A stretch of DNA of 64,000 nucleotides, from NCBI RefSeq assembly GCF_030733265.1, contig NZ_JASHJI010000009.1, positions 1 to 64,000 on the forward strand. Reading direction: 5' to 3'. The notes beneath the pieces are model-generated. The model saw nothing but the letters and a program-made list of their open reading frames with translations. It ran no database searches and was not told the origin of the DNA. Positions 8,114 to 17,825 of this stretch are shown here, one piece after another. A program made the position numbers and the translations under genes. The first letter of the stretch is position 1. Every line of letters starts with the position of its first letter. This stretch comes from Roseibium sp. MMSF_3412. Lineage in GTDB: Bacteria > Pseudomonadota > Alphaproteobacteria > Rhizobiales > Stappiaceae.

Positions 8114-9112
8114 TCATTTTGAAAGCAAGAATTTACTGCGCGTGACGGAAGGGAGTTCGCCGAATTGCTTCCGGTAATAGGCGGTGAAGCGGCTCCAGTC
8201 CCAGAAACCTTCCTCGGCGGCGATATCGCCGATACTTTTTTCCGTGTTGGCGTCATCAAGTATCTTGCGGCGGGCGTTGTTCAGCCGCAAAACGCGCGCG
8301 TACATGGCTGGGCCCATGTTGATGAGTTTTGCAAAGGCCTTTTCAACAGTGCGCCGCGAACCCAGCCGCTCAAGTGTGACGGTCCAGGGATCGCTTGCCT
8401 CACCGATCCCCTCCAGGACAATGTTCCTTGCCGTCTGGAAACAATTGAACGCTTTCGTCCTCTGATATCTCGGTACGGATTGTTTCGACAACCATTCGAG
8501 TGTCAGTGCACCGACAAGTCCCAAGACGAAACTCCGTCCGATCAACTCAAGGCGCGCCGGTGTTTCATCGTTTGCCGAGATTTCCAGAGCCGTGCCGCCG
8601 ACATCGCGCAATCGGGATGCAAACCGTTCGGAGTGCAGAAATTCCACCTTCCCATTCGTCTTTGTTAGCCAGTCGCGAATTTGTGGACATAGAAGATGAT
8701 GCTCCAGAAAGGCGCTCTTGCTGACCTTGATTGTCAGCTGCATGGTTCCGGCCGGAAGGATCGAGACATTTTTGCATCCTGGTGTCTGAACAATGACGCA
8801 GTCTCTTGCCTGCATGATCCGATCGCGGGAAATGTCGGCATTTCCGGTAGGGACGCAGATGGTGAAAGCCAGTTCGTCTTTGCCGAGACTTACTTCTTTT
8901 TCAATATCCTGATTGCAGCGTTCCAACTGCACTGACACAAGGGGGAAATCCGTCTTGAATGCTGAGCCGGAAAACGGACCGGCACTCAACTGAACGAGAT
9001 TTGCTCTTTCGTCCAGAAGCGAGACGAATTGCTCAAGGTCCTGACGCCCCGCGCAGTTCAGGATCCGATTGAAACGTTTCGCGGTTTCCAGGTCATGCAA
9101 CATAGTGGTCAT
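8114..9112 (-). CDS. AraC-family transcriptional regulator
   Basis: DNA-binding regulator of 332 residues. The C-terminal 100 residues carry two helix-turn-helix motifs of the AraC/XylS type, ending in DIAAEEGFWDWSRFTAYYRKQFGELPS, the conserved second HTH. The N-terminal 200 residues would be the ligand-sensing part and show no recognisable cupin signature. It stands alone at the end of the PQQ locus, on the opposite strand, and 108 bases downstream of an oligopeptide ABC gene on the same strand. AraC regulators of this general kind often sit beside alcohol dehydrogenase genes, so it may control either neighbour. Start ATG 9112, with ATG 9103 as an alternative. Confidence 0.88.
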   Translation of the reverse strand: MTTMLHDLETAKRFNRILNCAGRQDLEQFVSLLDERANLVQLSAGPFSGSAFKTDFPLVSVQLERCNQDIEKEVSLGKDELAFTICVPTGNADISRDRIMQARDCVIVQTPGCKNVSILPAGTMQLTIKVSKSAFLEHHLLCPQIRDWLTKTNGKVEFLHSERFASRLRDVGGTALEISANDETPARLELIGRSFVLGLVGALTLEWLSKQSVPRYQRTKAFNCFQTARNIVLEGIGEASDPWTVTLERLGSRRTVEKAFAKLINMGPAMYARVLRLNNARRKILDDANTEKSIGDIAAEEGFWDWSRFTAYYRKQFGELPSVTRSKFLLSK

Positions 9113-9220
9113 CGCAACTCTCTATGCAGCGGAACAATTCTCCCGGTTTTGATGGAGACGCCCGCTGTCAGGTCTCGAAAAAACTCCCCTGGCTGCCTCA
9201 AGCCGTTGAACACCTGCAGC

Positions 9221-11242
9221 TTATTCGGCCGCGATCACTTCGGCCGCAACGTTGTGGCAGGCGGTTTCTGTTCGGCCGATGTGGCGCAGTTCGGGTGCGG
9301 AGCGTTTGCACAAGTCGGTCGCAACCGGACATCGCGGGTGGAACGTGCACCCGCTCGGCGGGTCGATCGGATTTGGATAGGATGTGCCAAGCTCGATATC
9401 GGGAACGTCCGCATCAGGCTCGGGTGTGAGTACAGAGCCAAGCAAGGCCTTTGTGTACGGGTGCTGCGGACTGCCGAAGAGTGTCCGTGCATCCGCGATT
9501 TCCACGACACGTCCCAAATACATCACCACCACGCGCGTTGCGATGTGTTCGACAACGGCCATGTCGTGCGTGATCAGCAGATAGGTGAGCTGCATTTGCT
9601 CTCTGAGTTCCAGAAGCAGGTTCAGGATCTGCGCCTGAACCGAGACATCGAGCGCCGACGTTGGTTCATCGCAAACAACGATCTCCGGTTTCAGGATGAG
9701 CGCGCGGGCGATTGCGACACGCTGGCGCTGACCGCCCGACAGCTGGTTCGGATAGTTGTGATAGAGCCGTCGCGGAATGCCCACGCGTTCCATGATTGTT
9801 TCGACCATTTCCTGCTGCTCTGCTGCGGTACCTGAACCGTGCAGCTGCAGCGGCCTGCGAATGATCTCGCCAATCGTTCTGCGCGGATTGAGCGAGGAAT
9901 AGGGGTCTTGAAAAATGGACTGAACACGCCGGGATTTCTCGACATTGGAAAGACCCGATATGTTTTCTCCGTTCAGCGTGATGCTCCCCGATGAGGGATT
10001 GCGAAGGCCGAGCAGCATGCGGGCGAGTGTCGATTTCCCACACCCGCTTTCACCCACGACCGCCACGACTTCACCCCGGTGCAGGTCGAGCGAGATACCG
10101 TCGACTGCGCGCAATTGTTTCGGCTGCGCGAACATGTTGGGTTTGATCCGGAACACGCACTCGGCGTTTCTGGCCGAGAGCACGGGAGCACCGGATATGT
10201 CGACATCCGCGCCATAGCCAGTCGGGGCGGCATCTTTGGGTCCGTTTCCGGACCGGAATGCCTGCGCGGCTGCCTCCGGTGTCAGAAGGCAGCGGCTTTG
10301 GCGGCCCGGCGCTGTTTCGTTGAGCGACACCAGTGTCGTGTGGCAGTTTTCGAACGCCTGGCTGCAGCGGTTGGCAAACCGGCATCCCCGGAAGTTGGTT
10401 TTGAGCGAGGGCACGAGCCCGGGGATGGAACCCAGTTCTTCGCCCGGACTGATTTCACCCGGGATCGGAATGCTCTCCAGAAGTCCTTGCGTGTAGGGGT
10501 GAAGCGGTTTTCCGAAGACTTCATCGACCTTGCCGGTCTCCACGATCTGACCCGCATACATGACGGCGACCTTGTCGGACACCCGGGCAACGACACCAAG
10601 ATCATGCGTGATGATGATCATGGCCATGTTCATTTCACGCTGCAGACTGCGCAGAAGGGTCAGAATCTGGGCCTGGATCGTCACGTCCAAGGCCGTCGTC
10701 GGTTCATCCGCAATGATCAGATCCGGTTCGCACATCAGCATCATCGCAATCATGACGCGCTGCCTGAGGCCGCCGGAGAGCTGATGCGGGTATTGGGACA
10801 AGCGGCTTCTGGCGGCGGTTATCCCGACTTTTTCCAGAAGTTCGACTGCCCGGTCGCGCGCTTCCGCACGGGAGACGTGCTTGTGCAGCATCAAGAGTTC
10901 AGTCATCTGCCGTCCGATCGTGTAGACCGGGTTGAGAGACGTCATGGGCTCTTGAAAGATCATCGCGATCCTGTTGCCGCGCAAGGCTGCCATTTGCGAT
11001 GGGGTCACGGACAGCAGATCTGTTTCGCCAAAACGCATCTTTGATGCTTTCCGGACGGTGCCCTTGGGAAGGAGATCCATCACGGCGAGGGAAGAGATGG
11101 ATTTTCCGGAACCGGACTCGCCGACGATCCCGAGTGTTTCTCCCTTTTCAACGGATAGGGAAATATCGGAAACGGCGGTCAAATCGCCTTCTGCCAGCTT
11201 CAGCGTGACGGACAGGTCTTCCACTTCGAGTAGGGCGCTCAT
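9221..11242 (-). CDS. Dipeptide/oligopeptide ABC transporter, fused double ATP-binding protein
   Basis: Single 673-residue polypeptide joining DppD-like and DppF-like ATPases, as in GsiA. The first domain has Walker A at residues 41-48 (GESGSGKS), signature LSGGLRQR near 155-162 and Walker B LIIADE. The second has Walker A at 397-404 (GESGCGKS) and LSGGQRQR. Each half ends in the oligopeptide-transporter C-terminal extension with spaced cysteines (C287, C293, C300, C318 in the first half), which in OppD/DppD relatives can bind an iron-sulfur cluster. It is the last gene of the permease-permease-ATPase operon, 15 bases after the DppC-like gene. Confidence 0.93.
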   Translation of the reverse strand: MSALLEVEDLSVTLKLAEGDLTAVSDISLSVEKGETLGIVGESGSGKSISSLAVMDLLPKGTVRKASKMRFGETDLLSVTPSQMAALRGNRIAMIFQEPMTSLNPVYTIGRQMTELLMLHKHVSRAEARDRAVELLEKVGITAARSRLSQYPHQLSGGLRQRVMIAMMLMCEPDLIIADEPTTALDVTIQAQILTLLRSLQREMNMAMIIITHDLGVVARVSDKVAVMYAGQIVETGKVDEVFGKPLHPYTQGLLESIPIPGEISPGEELGSIPGLVPSLKTNFRGCRFANRCSQAFENCHTTLVSLNETAPGRQSRCLLTPEAAAQAFRSGNGPKDAAPTGYGADVDISGAPVLSARNAECVFRIKPNMFAQPKQLRAVDGISLDLHRGEVVAVVGESGCGKSTLARMLLGLRNPSSGSITLNGENISGLSNVEKSRRVQSIFQDPYSSLNPRRTIGEIIRRPLQLHGSGTAAEQQEMVETIMERVGIPRRLYHNYPNQLSGGQRQRVAIARALILKPEIVVCDEPTSALDVSVQAQILNLLLELREQMQLTYLLITHDMAVVEHIATRVVVMYLGRVVEIADARTLFGSPQHPYTKALLGSVLTPEPDADVPDIELGTSYPNPIDPPSGCTFHPRCPVATDLCKRSAPELRHIGRTETACHNVAAEVIAAE

Positions 11243-11257
11243 TGTCTGTCTCCTGCC

Positions 11258-12166
11258 TCAGTTACGGCCTTCCGGGGCGGTGATGTCGCGAATTCCGTCA
11301 CCCAGGAGATTGACCGCCAGCACCAGAAGGAACAGGGCGGCACCGGGAATCGCGACAAGGTAGGGTTTGAAGTACATTGCCTCCTTGCCTTCGGCGATCA
11401 TCAGACCCCAGGAAGCGGTCGGTGGCTGTACGCCGACGCCGAGAAAGGAAAGTGCAGCCTCATGGATGATGACGACTGCCATCTCCAGAGAGAAAACCAC
11501 GATGATCTGGTTCGAGAGATTGGGCAGAATCTCGTAAAAGAGGATCTGGCGGTCCGTGCTGCCGATGCTGCGCGCGGCAAAGACATATTCCAGTTCACGG
11601 ATTTGCCGGGTCATCGTCCGCGTTACGACCATGTAGTAGGACCAGTGCAGACACCCCAGAACGACAATCAGTGTGGTGATCGATGCACCGACGAAGAAGA
11701 CAAGAGCCATCGCCAGGAGAAGGGAGGGCAGCGCCAGCTGGCAGGTCAACAGAAACGAAGCCGCCCGATCGGCTCTTCCACCGAGATATCCAGCGACGAG
11801 GCCGATGGTCACGCCAAGGACGCATCCCAGCAGCGCCGCCCCGAAACCCACGCCCATGGAAACGCGGGCACCGTAGATCAGACGGCTGAGATAGTCGCGG
11901 CCGAGCTGGTCGGTGCCAAAGATATGCTCCCAGCTGCCACCCTCGGCCCAGACAGGAGAGATAAGCCGCTTCGCCAGGTCCTGCTCAAACGGGGAGTAGG
12001 GTGCAATGACGGGGGCCAGCAGCGCCACCAGGGTCATGGTCAGGACAACTGCGCCACCGAACTGGAGACCACGATGGGACTTGGCCTTTTTGATCATCCG
12101 CTCCCTGGGGGTGAGATCGATGATGTCGCCGGCCATCTGTTGCGGACTGGTGCTTGCAGCAGTCAT
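11258..12166 (-). CDS. Dipeptide/oligopeptide ABC transporter permease, DppC-like
   Basis: Inner-membrane permease of 302 residues with an N-terminal OppC-type segment (first helix after ERMIKKAKSHRG) and the BPD_transp_1 core. Family landmarks are HIFGTDQLGRDYLSRLIYGARVS in the first periplasmic region, the EAA-like cytoplasmic loop FAARSIGSTDRQILFYEILP, and the conserved end LAVNLLGDGIRD. ATG 12166 is preferred because it lies four bases after the upstream permease stop; a longer frame to 12223 would overlap that gene. Confidence 0.92.
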   Translation of the reverse strand: MTAASTSPQQMAGDIIDLTPRERMIKKAKSHRGLQFGGAVVLTMTLVALLAPVIAPYSPFEQDLAKRLISPVWAEGGSWEHIFGTDQLGRDYLSRLIYGARVSMGVGFGAALLGCVLGVTIGLVAGYLGGRADRAASFLLTCQLALPSLLLAMALVFFVGASITTLIVVLGCLHWSYYMVVTRTMTRQIRELEYVFAARSIGSTDRQILFYEILPNLSNQIIVVFSLEMAVVIIHEAALSFLGVGVQPPTASWGLMIAEGKEAMYFKPYLVAIPGAALFLLVLAVNLLGDGIRDITAPEGRN

Positions 12167-12170
12167 TTTG

Positions 12171-13088
12171 TCACTCCAGACGCAGTCTAGGATCGAGCCA
12201 GGCGTTGAAAACGTCTCCGGCAACGGTCAGAAAGATGAAGATGAGAGCGAAGATGAAAACCAGCATCTGCACGGTCGGAATGTCGGCGCCGAGGATACTT
12301 TCATAGGCAAGACGCCCCAGCCCGTTGAGGGCGAAGACCGACTCCGTCACCACCGAACCGCCAAGCTTGTAGCCCAGTTGGATCGCAATCACGCTCACGA
12401 CCGGCAGGAGCGCATTGCGCATAGCATGCTGAAACAGGATCCGGCCCGGACCGAAGCCTTTGGCGCGTGCGGTTCTGATGTAATCGGACCCAAGCACATC
12501 GATCATGCCCGCGCGCGTAAGCCTCAGAACCTGCGGCACTGCGCTCATGCCCAGAACAAAGGACGGGAGGACAAAGTGTTTCCAGCTCGTGTCGCCGGAA
12601 ACGGGGAAGATCGGAAACATCACCCCAAGCAGAATGATCATCATCAGACCGAGCCAGAAGTTGGGGACAGCCTGGGCCGCAGTTCCAAGGCTAAGCGCAA
12701 AACGGTCGAGCCATCCGTTGGGATTGAGCGCGGCCAGAACACCAAGCAGCAGTCCCACGACCGTGGTGATCGTCAAGGCACTGAATGCGAGTGTCAGTGT
12801 AACCGGCGCCCGTTCCAGGAAGAGGTCGAAGACAGGCCGCTTCCAATAGTAGCTTTCGCCAAAGTTTCCGGTAAAGACATTGCCGATCCATTCCACGTAG
12901 CGAACAGCAAGCGGTCGGTCGAAACCGTATTGCACGCGCAGTTCCTCGATCGCTTCGGGTGAGGCGTCTTCGCCGGCGACCATCGATGCCGGATCTGCGG
13001 CAAGGTTGAGCATCAGGAAGGTTGCCAGCGAAACCGTGATCGCCACCAGAAGTCCCATTCCCAGTTTTCGGAGAATGAATTTGAACAC
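12171..13088 (-). CDS. Dipeptide/oligopeptide ABC transporter permease, DppB-like
   Basis: Inner-membrane permease of 305 residues. The N-terminal helix and the periplasmic motif RVQYGFDRPLAVRYVEWIGNVFTGNFGESY are typical of DppB/OppB proteins, as is the cytoplasmic loop IRTARAKGFGPGRILFQHAMRNALLP and the final helix with FNAWLDPRLRLE. It is the first permease gene after the binding-protein gene, separated from it by 99 bases containing a GC-rich hairpin. It probably forms a heterodimer with the DppC-like protein. Confidence 0.93.
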   Translation of the reverse strand: MFKFILRKLGMGLLVAITVSLATFLMLNLAADPASMVAGEDASPEAIEELRVQYGFDRPLAVRYVEWIGNVFTGNFGESYYWKRPVFDLFLERAPVTLTLAFSALTITTVVGLLLGVLAALNPNGWLDRFALSLGTAAQAVPNFWLGLMMIILLGVMFPIFPVSGDTSWKHFVLPSFVLGMSAVPQVLRLTRAGMIDVLGSDYIRTARAKGFGPGRILFQHAMRNALLPVVSVIAIQLGYKLGGSVVTESVFALNGLGRLAYESILGADIPTVQMLVFIFALIFIFLTVAGDVFNAWLDPRLRLE

Positions 13089-13146
13089 GTCCTGTCTCCC
13101 TCGTTACCCGGTTTGCGGCTCAGGACCTTTGCCTGAACGGATCGGG

Positions 13147-13177
13147 CCCGGGAGCCCCAACGACTGGGACCCCCGGG
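13147..13177 (-). other. Intercistronic GC-rich stem-loop after binding-protein gene
   Basis: Inverted repeat 13147-13158 with 13166-13177, ten of twelve positions paired around a 7-base loop, lying 10 bases after the stop codon of the binding-protein gene. No U-run follows on the minus strand, so it looks like an mRNA-stabilising or partial-attenuation hairpin that would favour binding-protein over permease mRNA. Confidence 0.5.
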
Positions 13178-13187
13178 TTGAAACGAC

Positions 13188-14714
13188 CTATTTCCAGGTG
13201 ATTTCGTTCAGGCGCACGAGGCCGTCGGACGGAGGTGTGAAGGCAACGTCCTTGCCGGCAACATAGTTCTCGGAGAACCGGTAGATCGGCACGTGGTAAG
13301 CCATGTCCGCCGAGAGCTTGAGTGCCTGTGCGTAGAGACCGGCGCGTTCCTCGTCATCAATGGTCGACAAGGCGGCGTCAAAGAGCGCCTCAAGTTCCGG
13401 ATCCCGGTTCAGGTTGCGGTTCGAACCTGCCGCGAAGTGGTTGGTAATCGCGCCGACATCGGGCGTGGCATAATAGCCCCAGGTGCCATGCATGGACGGT
13501 GCCTCTTCAGCGGCGCGTGCCTTGGAGAATGCCGAAAGCTTCACGTAATTGATGTTCGCCTTGATACCGACCTTTGCGAGATCCGCGGCGACGGCTTCCG
13601 TTACAGGTTTGTCGCGGTAAGCCCAGAGCTCGAGTTCGAAGCCGTTTGGATAGCCGGCTTCCGCAAGAAGCGTTTTTGCTTTTTCAACGTCATACTCATA
13701 GGTCGTGACGTCCTGGGTGCAACCGAACATCCCGTCGTAGCACAACGCGTTGATCACCACGCTCGAACCGCCCACAAGGTGATCCACGATCGCCTGTTTG
13801 TTGACGGCGTGGTTCATTGCCTGACGCACCTTGAGATGCGTCATGGGACCTTCGGGATCCGTCACGCCTCCGGCATCGAGGATCAGGAAGCCAATTCGTG
13901 TTGTCGGACCGGGAACATGGTCGACCATTGGCAGGGTTCCAAGGTTCTGAGCGGTGTCGTCGGGAACCGTGTAGGAGAACTGCACGCCGCCTGAAATCAT
14001 CTCGGCGGAGACAGTACCCCATTCGGGGATTGGCCGGATGACGATGGTTTTCGCGCCATCGGTGGACTTGGGGCTGTCGGCGTAATATCCGTCATACTTC
14101 TCCAGCGTGACACCTGCGCCCATGTCGAAACCGACCACGCGATAGGGTCCGGTGCCATTGAACTCCTGCGTCAGGGCACTTGTGTCCGGTTCTGATGCCG
14201 AGCCATAGCTGCCTGCCTTCCTTGTCTGAACAAACATGGCAATGTCGCGCAGCATGAGCGGGTAGGGCTTTTTGGCGGTTATGCGTATTGTCTTGTCGTC
14301 CAGCGCCTCGGCGCTTTCAAACCAGCCGCGTATGAACGCACCACGCTTGGTCGCGGCTGCTTCGCTCGCTGTCCAATCGAAAGAAAAGACGATGTCTTCA
14401 GCCGTAACGGGTGAACCATCGTGAAACGTCACACCGTCGCGCAGAACGAACTCCACCGTCCTGTCGTCGACATAGGAATAGGAGGACGCGAGCGCCGGCA
14501 GGTATGCGTTGGTTTCCGGATCCCTGACGACAAGCTGATCCGAGGTCAGGTAGGAGAGGATGACGTTCTCACGTGCCGTCGAATACAGGCTGTCCAGCGT
14601 CTGTATCTCCTTGTTGGCGGCGACGACAAGCGTGTCGCTGGCCTTGTCGGCGAATGCGGGCATCGCAAGGGAGGAAATCAGCGTAGCCGCAAGAAGTGTT
14701 GACCTGAGTTTCAT
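13188..14714 (-). CDS. ABC transporter substrate-binding protein, peptide/nickel (SBP_bac_5) family
   Basis: Periplasmic protein of 508 residues with a signal peptide (residues 1-22, ending AFAD). The mature part is typical of DppA/OppA proteins: DTLVVAANKEIQTLDSLYST at the start, VEFVLRDGVTFHDGSPVTAEDIVFSFDW in domain I, and HLKVRQAMNHAVNKQAIVDHLVGG mid-protein. It is the first gene of a four-gene import operon and is divergent from an M20 peptidase gene, suggesting a peptide or N-acylated amino-acid ligand that the peptidase then cleaves. The ligand itself cannot be read. Confidence 0.92.
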   Translation of the reverse strand: MKLRSTLLAATLISSLAMPAFADKASDTLVVAANKEIQTLDSLYSTARENVILSYLTSDQLVVRDPETNAYLPALASSYSYVDDRTVEFVLRDGVTFHDGSPVTAEDIVFSFDWTASEAAATKRGAFIRGWFESAEALDDKTIRITAKKPYPLMLRDIAMFVQTRKAGSYGSASEPDTSALTQEFNGTGPYRVVGFDMGAGVTLEKYDGYYADSPKSTDGAKTIVIRPIPEWGTVSAEMISGGVQFSYTVPDDTAQNLGTLPMVDHVPGPTTRIGFLILDAGGVTDPEGPMTHLKVRQAMNHAVNKQAIVDHLVGGSSVVINALCYDGMFGCTQDVTTYEYDVEKAKTLLAEAGYPNGFELELWAYRDKPVTEAVAADLAKVGIKANINYVKLSAFSKARAAEEAPSMHGTWGYYATPDVGAITNHFAAGSNRNLNRDPELEALFDAALSTIDDEERAGLYAQALKLSADMAYHVPIYRFSENYVAGKDVAFTPPSDGLVRLNEITWK

Positions 14715-14779
14715 CGGACCCTCTTTTTGGTGATTTTTTTGTCCTCACTACGCTAGGTCCGCGCGAGCTAATGTGTCCA

Positions 14780-14849
14780 ATGCATGCTTTGTATTTCAAA
14801 CATGCATAAAAAGAATAATGACGAAGGCCGTCTCATGCACCTTGTGCAT
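14780..14849. promoter_or_regulatory. Two inverted repeats in divergent promoter region, candidate LysR sites
   Basis: In the 296-base gap between the divergent binding-protein and M20 genes, one inverted repeat pairs 14780-14791 with 14797-14807 (ATGCATG...CATGCAT ends). A second is the perfect ATGCACCTTGTGCAT at 14835-14849, which fits the T-N11-A pattern of LysR operators. The LysR gene at 17798-18754 is the natural candidate. No clear -35/-10 pair was identified in the gap. Confidence 0.45.
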
Positions 14850-15010
14850 AAGGGAAATAGAAAAAATTCATTTCACGGATTTCGCCCGGTCTTCATAAAC
14901 TTCGGTCAACGGTTGGGAACAGGATCGAGCCATTCGACAAGGCTGTGCCGAACCGGCATTGACGCCCGCAACACGGACGTTGCCTACCAAAGCGACTGGA
15001 TCTTTCCCAA

Positions 15011-16435
15011 ATGCTACCGAGACCCGATCAGAAATCCGATCTTCGCTGCCGTGAAGCCGCGGTCGCATCCGCCGCGCTTTACATAAAAGAGGCTCGGTTC
15101 AAGGCAGATCTGGAGCGCCTCGTTGCCTGCCGTACGGAGACATCCAGGCGGGGTGATGCGGCTCAGAAACAGATCTACCTCAGCGATATCATCGCGCCGG
15201 AACTGGCGGAACTTGGTTTTGAGACAAGGATTTATGACAACCCCGACCCGGGGTCGGGCCCGCTGGCAATCTACAAGCGCATCGAAAACCCGAAATTGCC
15301 GACAGTGCTGCTTTACGGCCACGGCGATGTTGTCCCGGGGCAGGAGGGAGAGTGGGACGCAGACAGGTCACCCTGGAAGCTGGAGGAAGCGGATGGAAGG
15401 CTGTATGGACGCGGGACGGCGGACAACAAGGGACAGCATTGGATCAACATTGCAGCTCTGCGCCAGGTTCTGGCCACACGGGGGCGGCTCGGATTCAATT
15501 GCAAGATCCTGCTGGAAATGGAGGAAGAGTCCGGCTCGCCAGGGCTTGAAGCGTTCTGCCGGACGCACAAGGACGAACTGGCCGCCGATCTCCTGATTGC
15601 CAGCGATGGTCCACGCATAAGGACAGACAGGCCAACAGTTGCGCTCGGTTCACGCGGCAACTTCAACTTCGATCTTGAAATCAGGTATCGCAACGGAGGG
15701 CGGCATTCCGGAAACTGGGGCGGTTCGATCAAGGATCCGGTCATCCGGCTGGCGCATGCGATCTCCACGATCACTGACGACCATGGCCGTATCCTAATCC
15801 AGGCATGGCGTCCGCAACCACCGACGGAGCGTATTCGGGGTCTGTTGAAGGATTGCCCGATCCTGCAGTCGGATGGTGTCTCCCGAATGGACGCAGACTG
15901 GGGCGAAACAAACCTTGAACCGGCTGAGCGCGTGTTGGCGTGGAACAATTTCGCGGTGCTTGCCATCAAGGCCGGATCTCCCGAGCGCCCTGTCAATGCT
16001 ATCGCGCCGATGGCCTGGGCACGGTGTCAGTTGCGTTTCCTGGCAGGACTGGACCCGGAAACCATCCTTCCGGCACTGCGATCACATCTCGATGCCCACG
16101 GTTTTGAGGATGTGGTCCTGAGCCCCGCCAGAAGTACATGGTGGCGCGGAACAACCACCGACCCGGACAATCAATGGGTACAAAAAACCATGCGGTCCCT
16201 GGAAAGGACGGAGGCAAAGACGCCGGACCTGATCCCCTGTATCGGTGGTTCGCTGCCCAACCATGCATTCCAGGGGATCGTTGGAATGCCGACGGTCTGG
16301 GTGCCGCATTCCTACTCTGACTGCTCGCAACATGCACCGAACGAGCATGTCCGGATTGATCTTTGTCTCAGCGCGATCCGGGTCATGACGGGACTGTTCT
16401 GGGACATTGGACGGGAAGGCGAGGGAGAAGGCTGA
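15011..16435 (+). CDS. M20-family zinc metallopeptidase (amidohydrolase)
   Basis: Cytoplasmic hydrolase of 474 residues of the ArgE/DapE/carnosinase group, expected to cleave a peptide or N-acyl amino-acid bond. The zinc ligands of the family are visible: H104 in LLYGHGDVVPG, D138 in GRGTADNKGQ, and the catalytic/bridging pair E171-E172 in LEMEEESGSPG. The lid/dimerisation domain begins near RGNFNFDLEIRYRNGG. There is no signal peptide. It is divergent from the oligopeptide importer and is followed one base later by the MmgE/PrpD gene. ATG 15011 is the only good start seen, although the first 20 residues are not typical of the family. Confidence 0.9.
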   Translation: MLPRPDQKSDLRCREAAVASAALYIKEARFKADLERLVACRTETSRRGDAAQKQIYLSDIIAPELAELGFETRIYDNPDPGSGPLAIYKRIENPKLPTVLLYGHGDVVPGQEGEWDADRSPWKLEEADGRLYGRGTADNKGQHWINIAALRQVLATRGRLGFNCKILLEMEEESGSPGLEAFCRTHKDELAADLLIASDGPRIRTDRPTVALGSRGNFNFDLEIRYRNGGRHSGNWGGSIKDPVIRLAHAISTITDDHGRILIQAWRPQPPTERIRGLLKDCPILQSDGVSRMDADWGETNLEPAERVLAWNNFAVLAIKAGSPERPVNAIAPMAWARCQLRFLAGLDPETILPALRSHLDAHGFEDVVLSPARSTWWRGTTTDPDNQWVQKTMRSLERTEAKTPDLIPCIGGSLPNHAFQGIVGMPTVWVPHSYSDCSQHAPNEHVRIDLCLSAIRVMTGLFWDIGREGEGEG

Positions 16436-16436
16436 C

Positions 16437-17825
16437 ATGCTGATTGGGGGAATCGCCGGCTGGATCACGGGTCATCCGGGCAATTGGAGTGAAACAGTGC
16501 TCGAACGGGCGCGGTTTGGTATCGCCGATACGGTTGGCTGCATCGTGGCTGCGTCCGATCATGACGTCGTTGGCAGGACCGCTGGAGCGTGCCTTGTGGA
16601 AGGTTCCGGGAAGGCGACGCCGGTCTTCGGCGCGCACGCGTGTTCCGCATCCACGGCTGCTTTCGTGAACGGCACTGCTGCCCATGTCCTGGAAATTGAC
16701 GATAACTTTTACCCCGCGCTGACACATGCCTCGGCGCAGGCGGTCCCTGCCTTGTTTGCACTGGCCGAGGAGCACGACTGCAGCGGCAGGCAGGTCGTTG
16801 ACGCCTACCTGCACAGCCTGGAAATTCAGGCGGCCATTGCCAGCGCTATGGGACGGGGCCACACCCTTGCGGGATGGCACGCGACAGGCACCCTTTCCAC
16901 AATCGCCACAGCCGGTGCCGCCGCGCATATGATCGGCCTATCCAGGTCTGAAATTGCCAATGCGATGAGCATCGCCTGCAGCATGGCTGCGGGAACCAAG
17001 GCGCAGTTCGGGACCATGACGAAATCCCTTCATTGCGGTTTCGCGGCGCGGAATTCCGTCGAAGCGGCGTTGCTGGCGGCGTCCGGCATCAGGGGGTCTG
17101 CTGACGCGCTGGATGGGCCCCATGGTTTTCTGGCGATGCATAGCGGCAACGATAAGCCGGCTTATGAAAACGTCCTTGAGAGCCTGCACGCGTCATGCGC
17201 AGTCGAGACCTACGGACTTGCGCCCAAAAGGCACGCCTGTTGCGCATCGGCGCACAAGGGTCTGGACGCCGTTGAGGACCTGAAACGGAGCGGCAATTTC
17301 GACCTCGCGGATATCGAGCGTATCGACGTCTCCGTTGGAACGACCAATCGCCAGAACCTGCGTTACGACCGTCCTCGTGACGGGATGGAGGCGCGCTTTT
17401 CTCTTCCCTATGCGATGATCGCTTTCCTGCTGGGCGGGAAGTTCTGGCTGGATGATCTCCACAATGATGCCGTGCACCGACCGGAAGTTCAGAGTCAACT
17501 GGAGAAAGTTCACGTAACTATATTGAAAATAGACGAGAAATCCGTGCCAATAACCCAGCCGCTGGAGCATATGGTCACCGTGCGCCTGAACAACGGGCAA
17601 GAAGTGTCCGCCAGGCGCTCCTATGCAAAGGGCACGATAGCCGACCCGTTCACCGAACAGGATTACCTGGCAAAATTCCTGAATTGCTGCACTGATCGTC
17701 TCGACGCCGGACAAACCGAAGTGCTCTGGTCAGGTCTGCGGGCGATCGATGCCTTGCCATCCGTCGCCGGCTTGATTGCTTCCGGCTTTTCGAGCGGTCA
17801 GGCGGCATCGCTGAGTTCGCGATAG
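16437..17825 (+). CDS. MmgE/PrpD family protein
   Basis: Protein of 462 residues in the family of 2-methylcitrate dehydratase, cis-aconitate decarboxylase and iminodisuccinate epimerase, which act on small di- or tricarboxylic acids. The all-alpha domain contains HVLEIDDNF (conserved HxxxxDD) and GTMTKSLHCGFAARN (active-site Lys-x-x-His), and the second domain carries LAPKRHACCASAHKGLDAV. ATG 16437 follows the M20 stop by one base, so the two are coupled; an upstream frame to 16407 overlaps the M20 gene. The 3-prime end overlaps the convergent LysR gene by 28 bases. The substrate is unknown, perhaps the acid released by the peptidase. Confidence 0.88.
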   Translation: MLIGGIAGWITGHPGNWSETVLERARFGIADTVGCIVAASDHDVVGRTAGACLVEGSGKATPVFGAHACSASTAAFVNGTAAHVLEIDDNFYPALTHASAQAVPALFALAEEHDCSGRQVVDAYLHSLEIQAAIASAMGRGHTLAGWHATGTLSTIATAGAAAHMIGLSRSEIANAMSIACSMAAGTKAQFGTMTKSLHCGFAARNSVEAALLAASGIRGSADALDGPHGFLAMHSGNDKPAYENVLESLHASCAVETYGLAPKRHACCASAHKGLDAVEDLKRSGNFDLADIERIDVSVGTTNRQNLRYDRPRDGMEARFSLPYAMIAFLLGGKFWLDDLHNDAVHRPEVQSQLEKVHVTILKIDEKSVPITQPLEHMVTVRLNNGQEVSARRSYAKGTIADPFTEQDYLAKFLNCCTDRLDAGQTEVLWSGLRAIDALPSVAGLIASGFSSGQAASLSSR

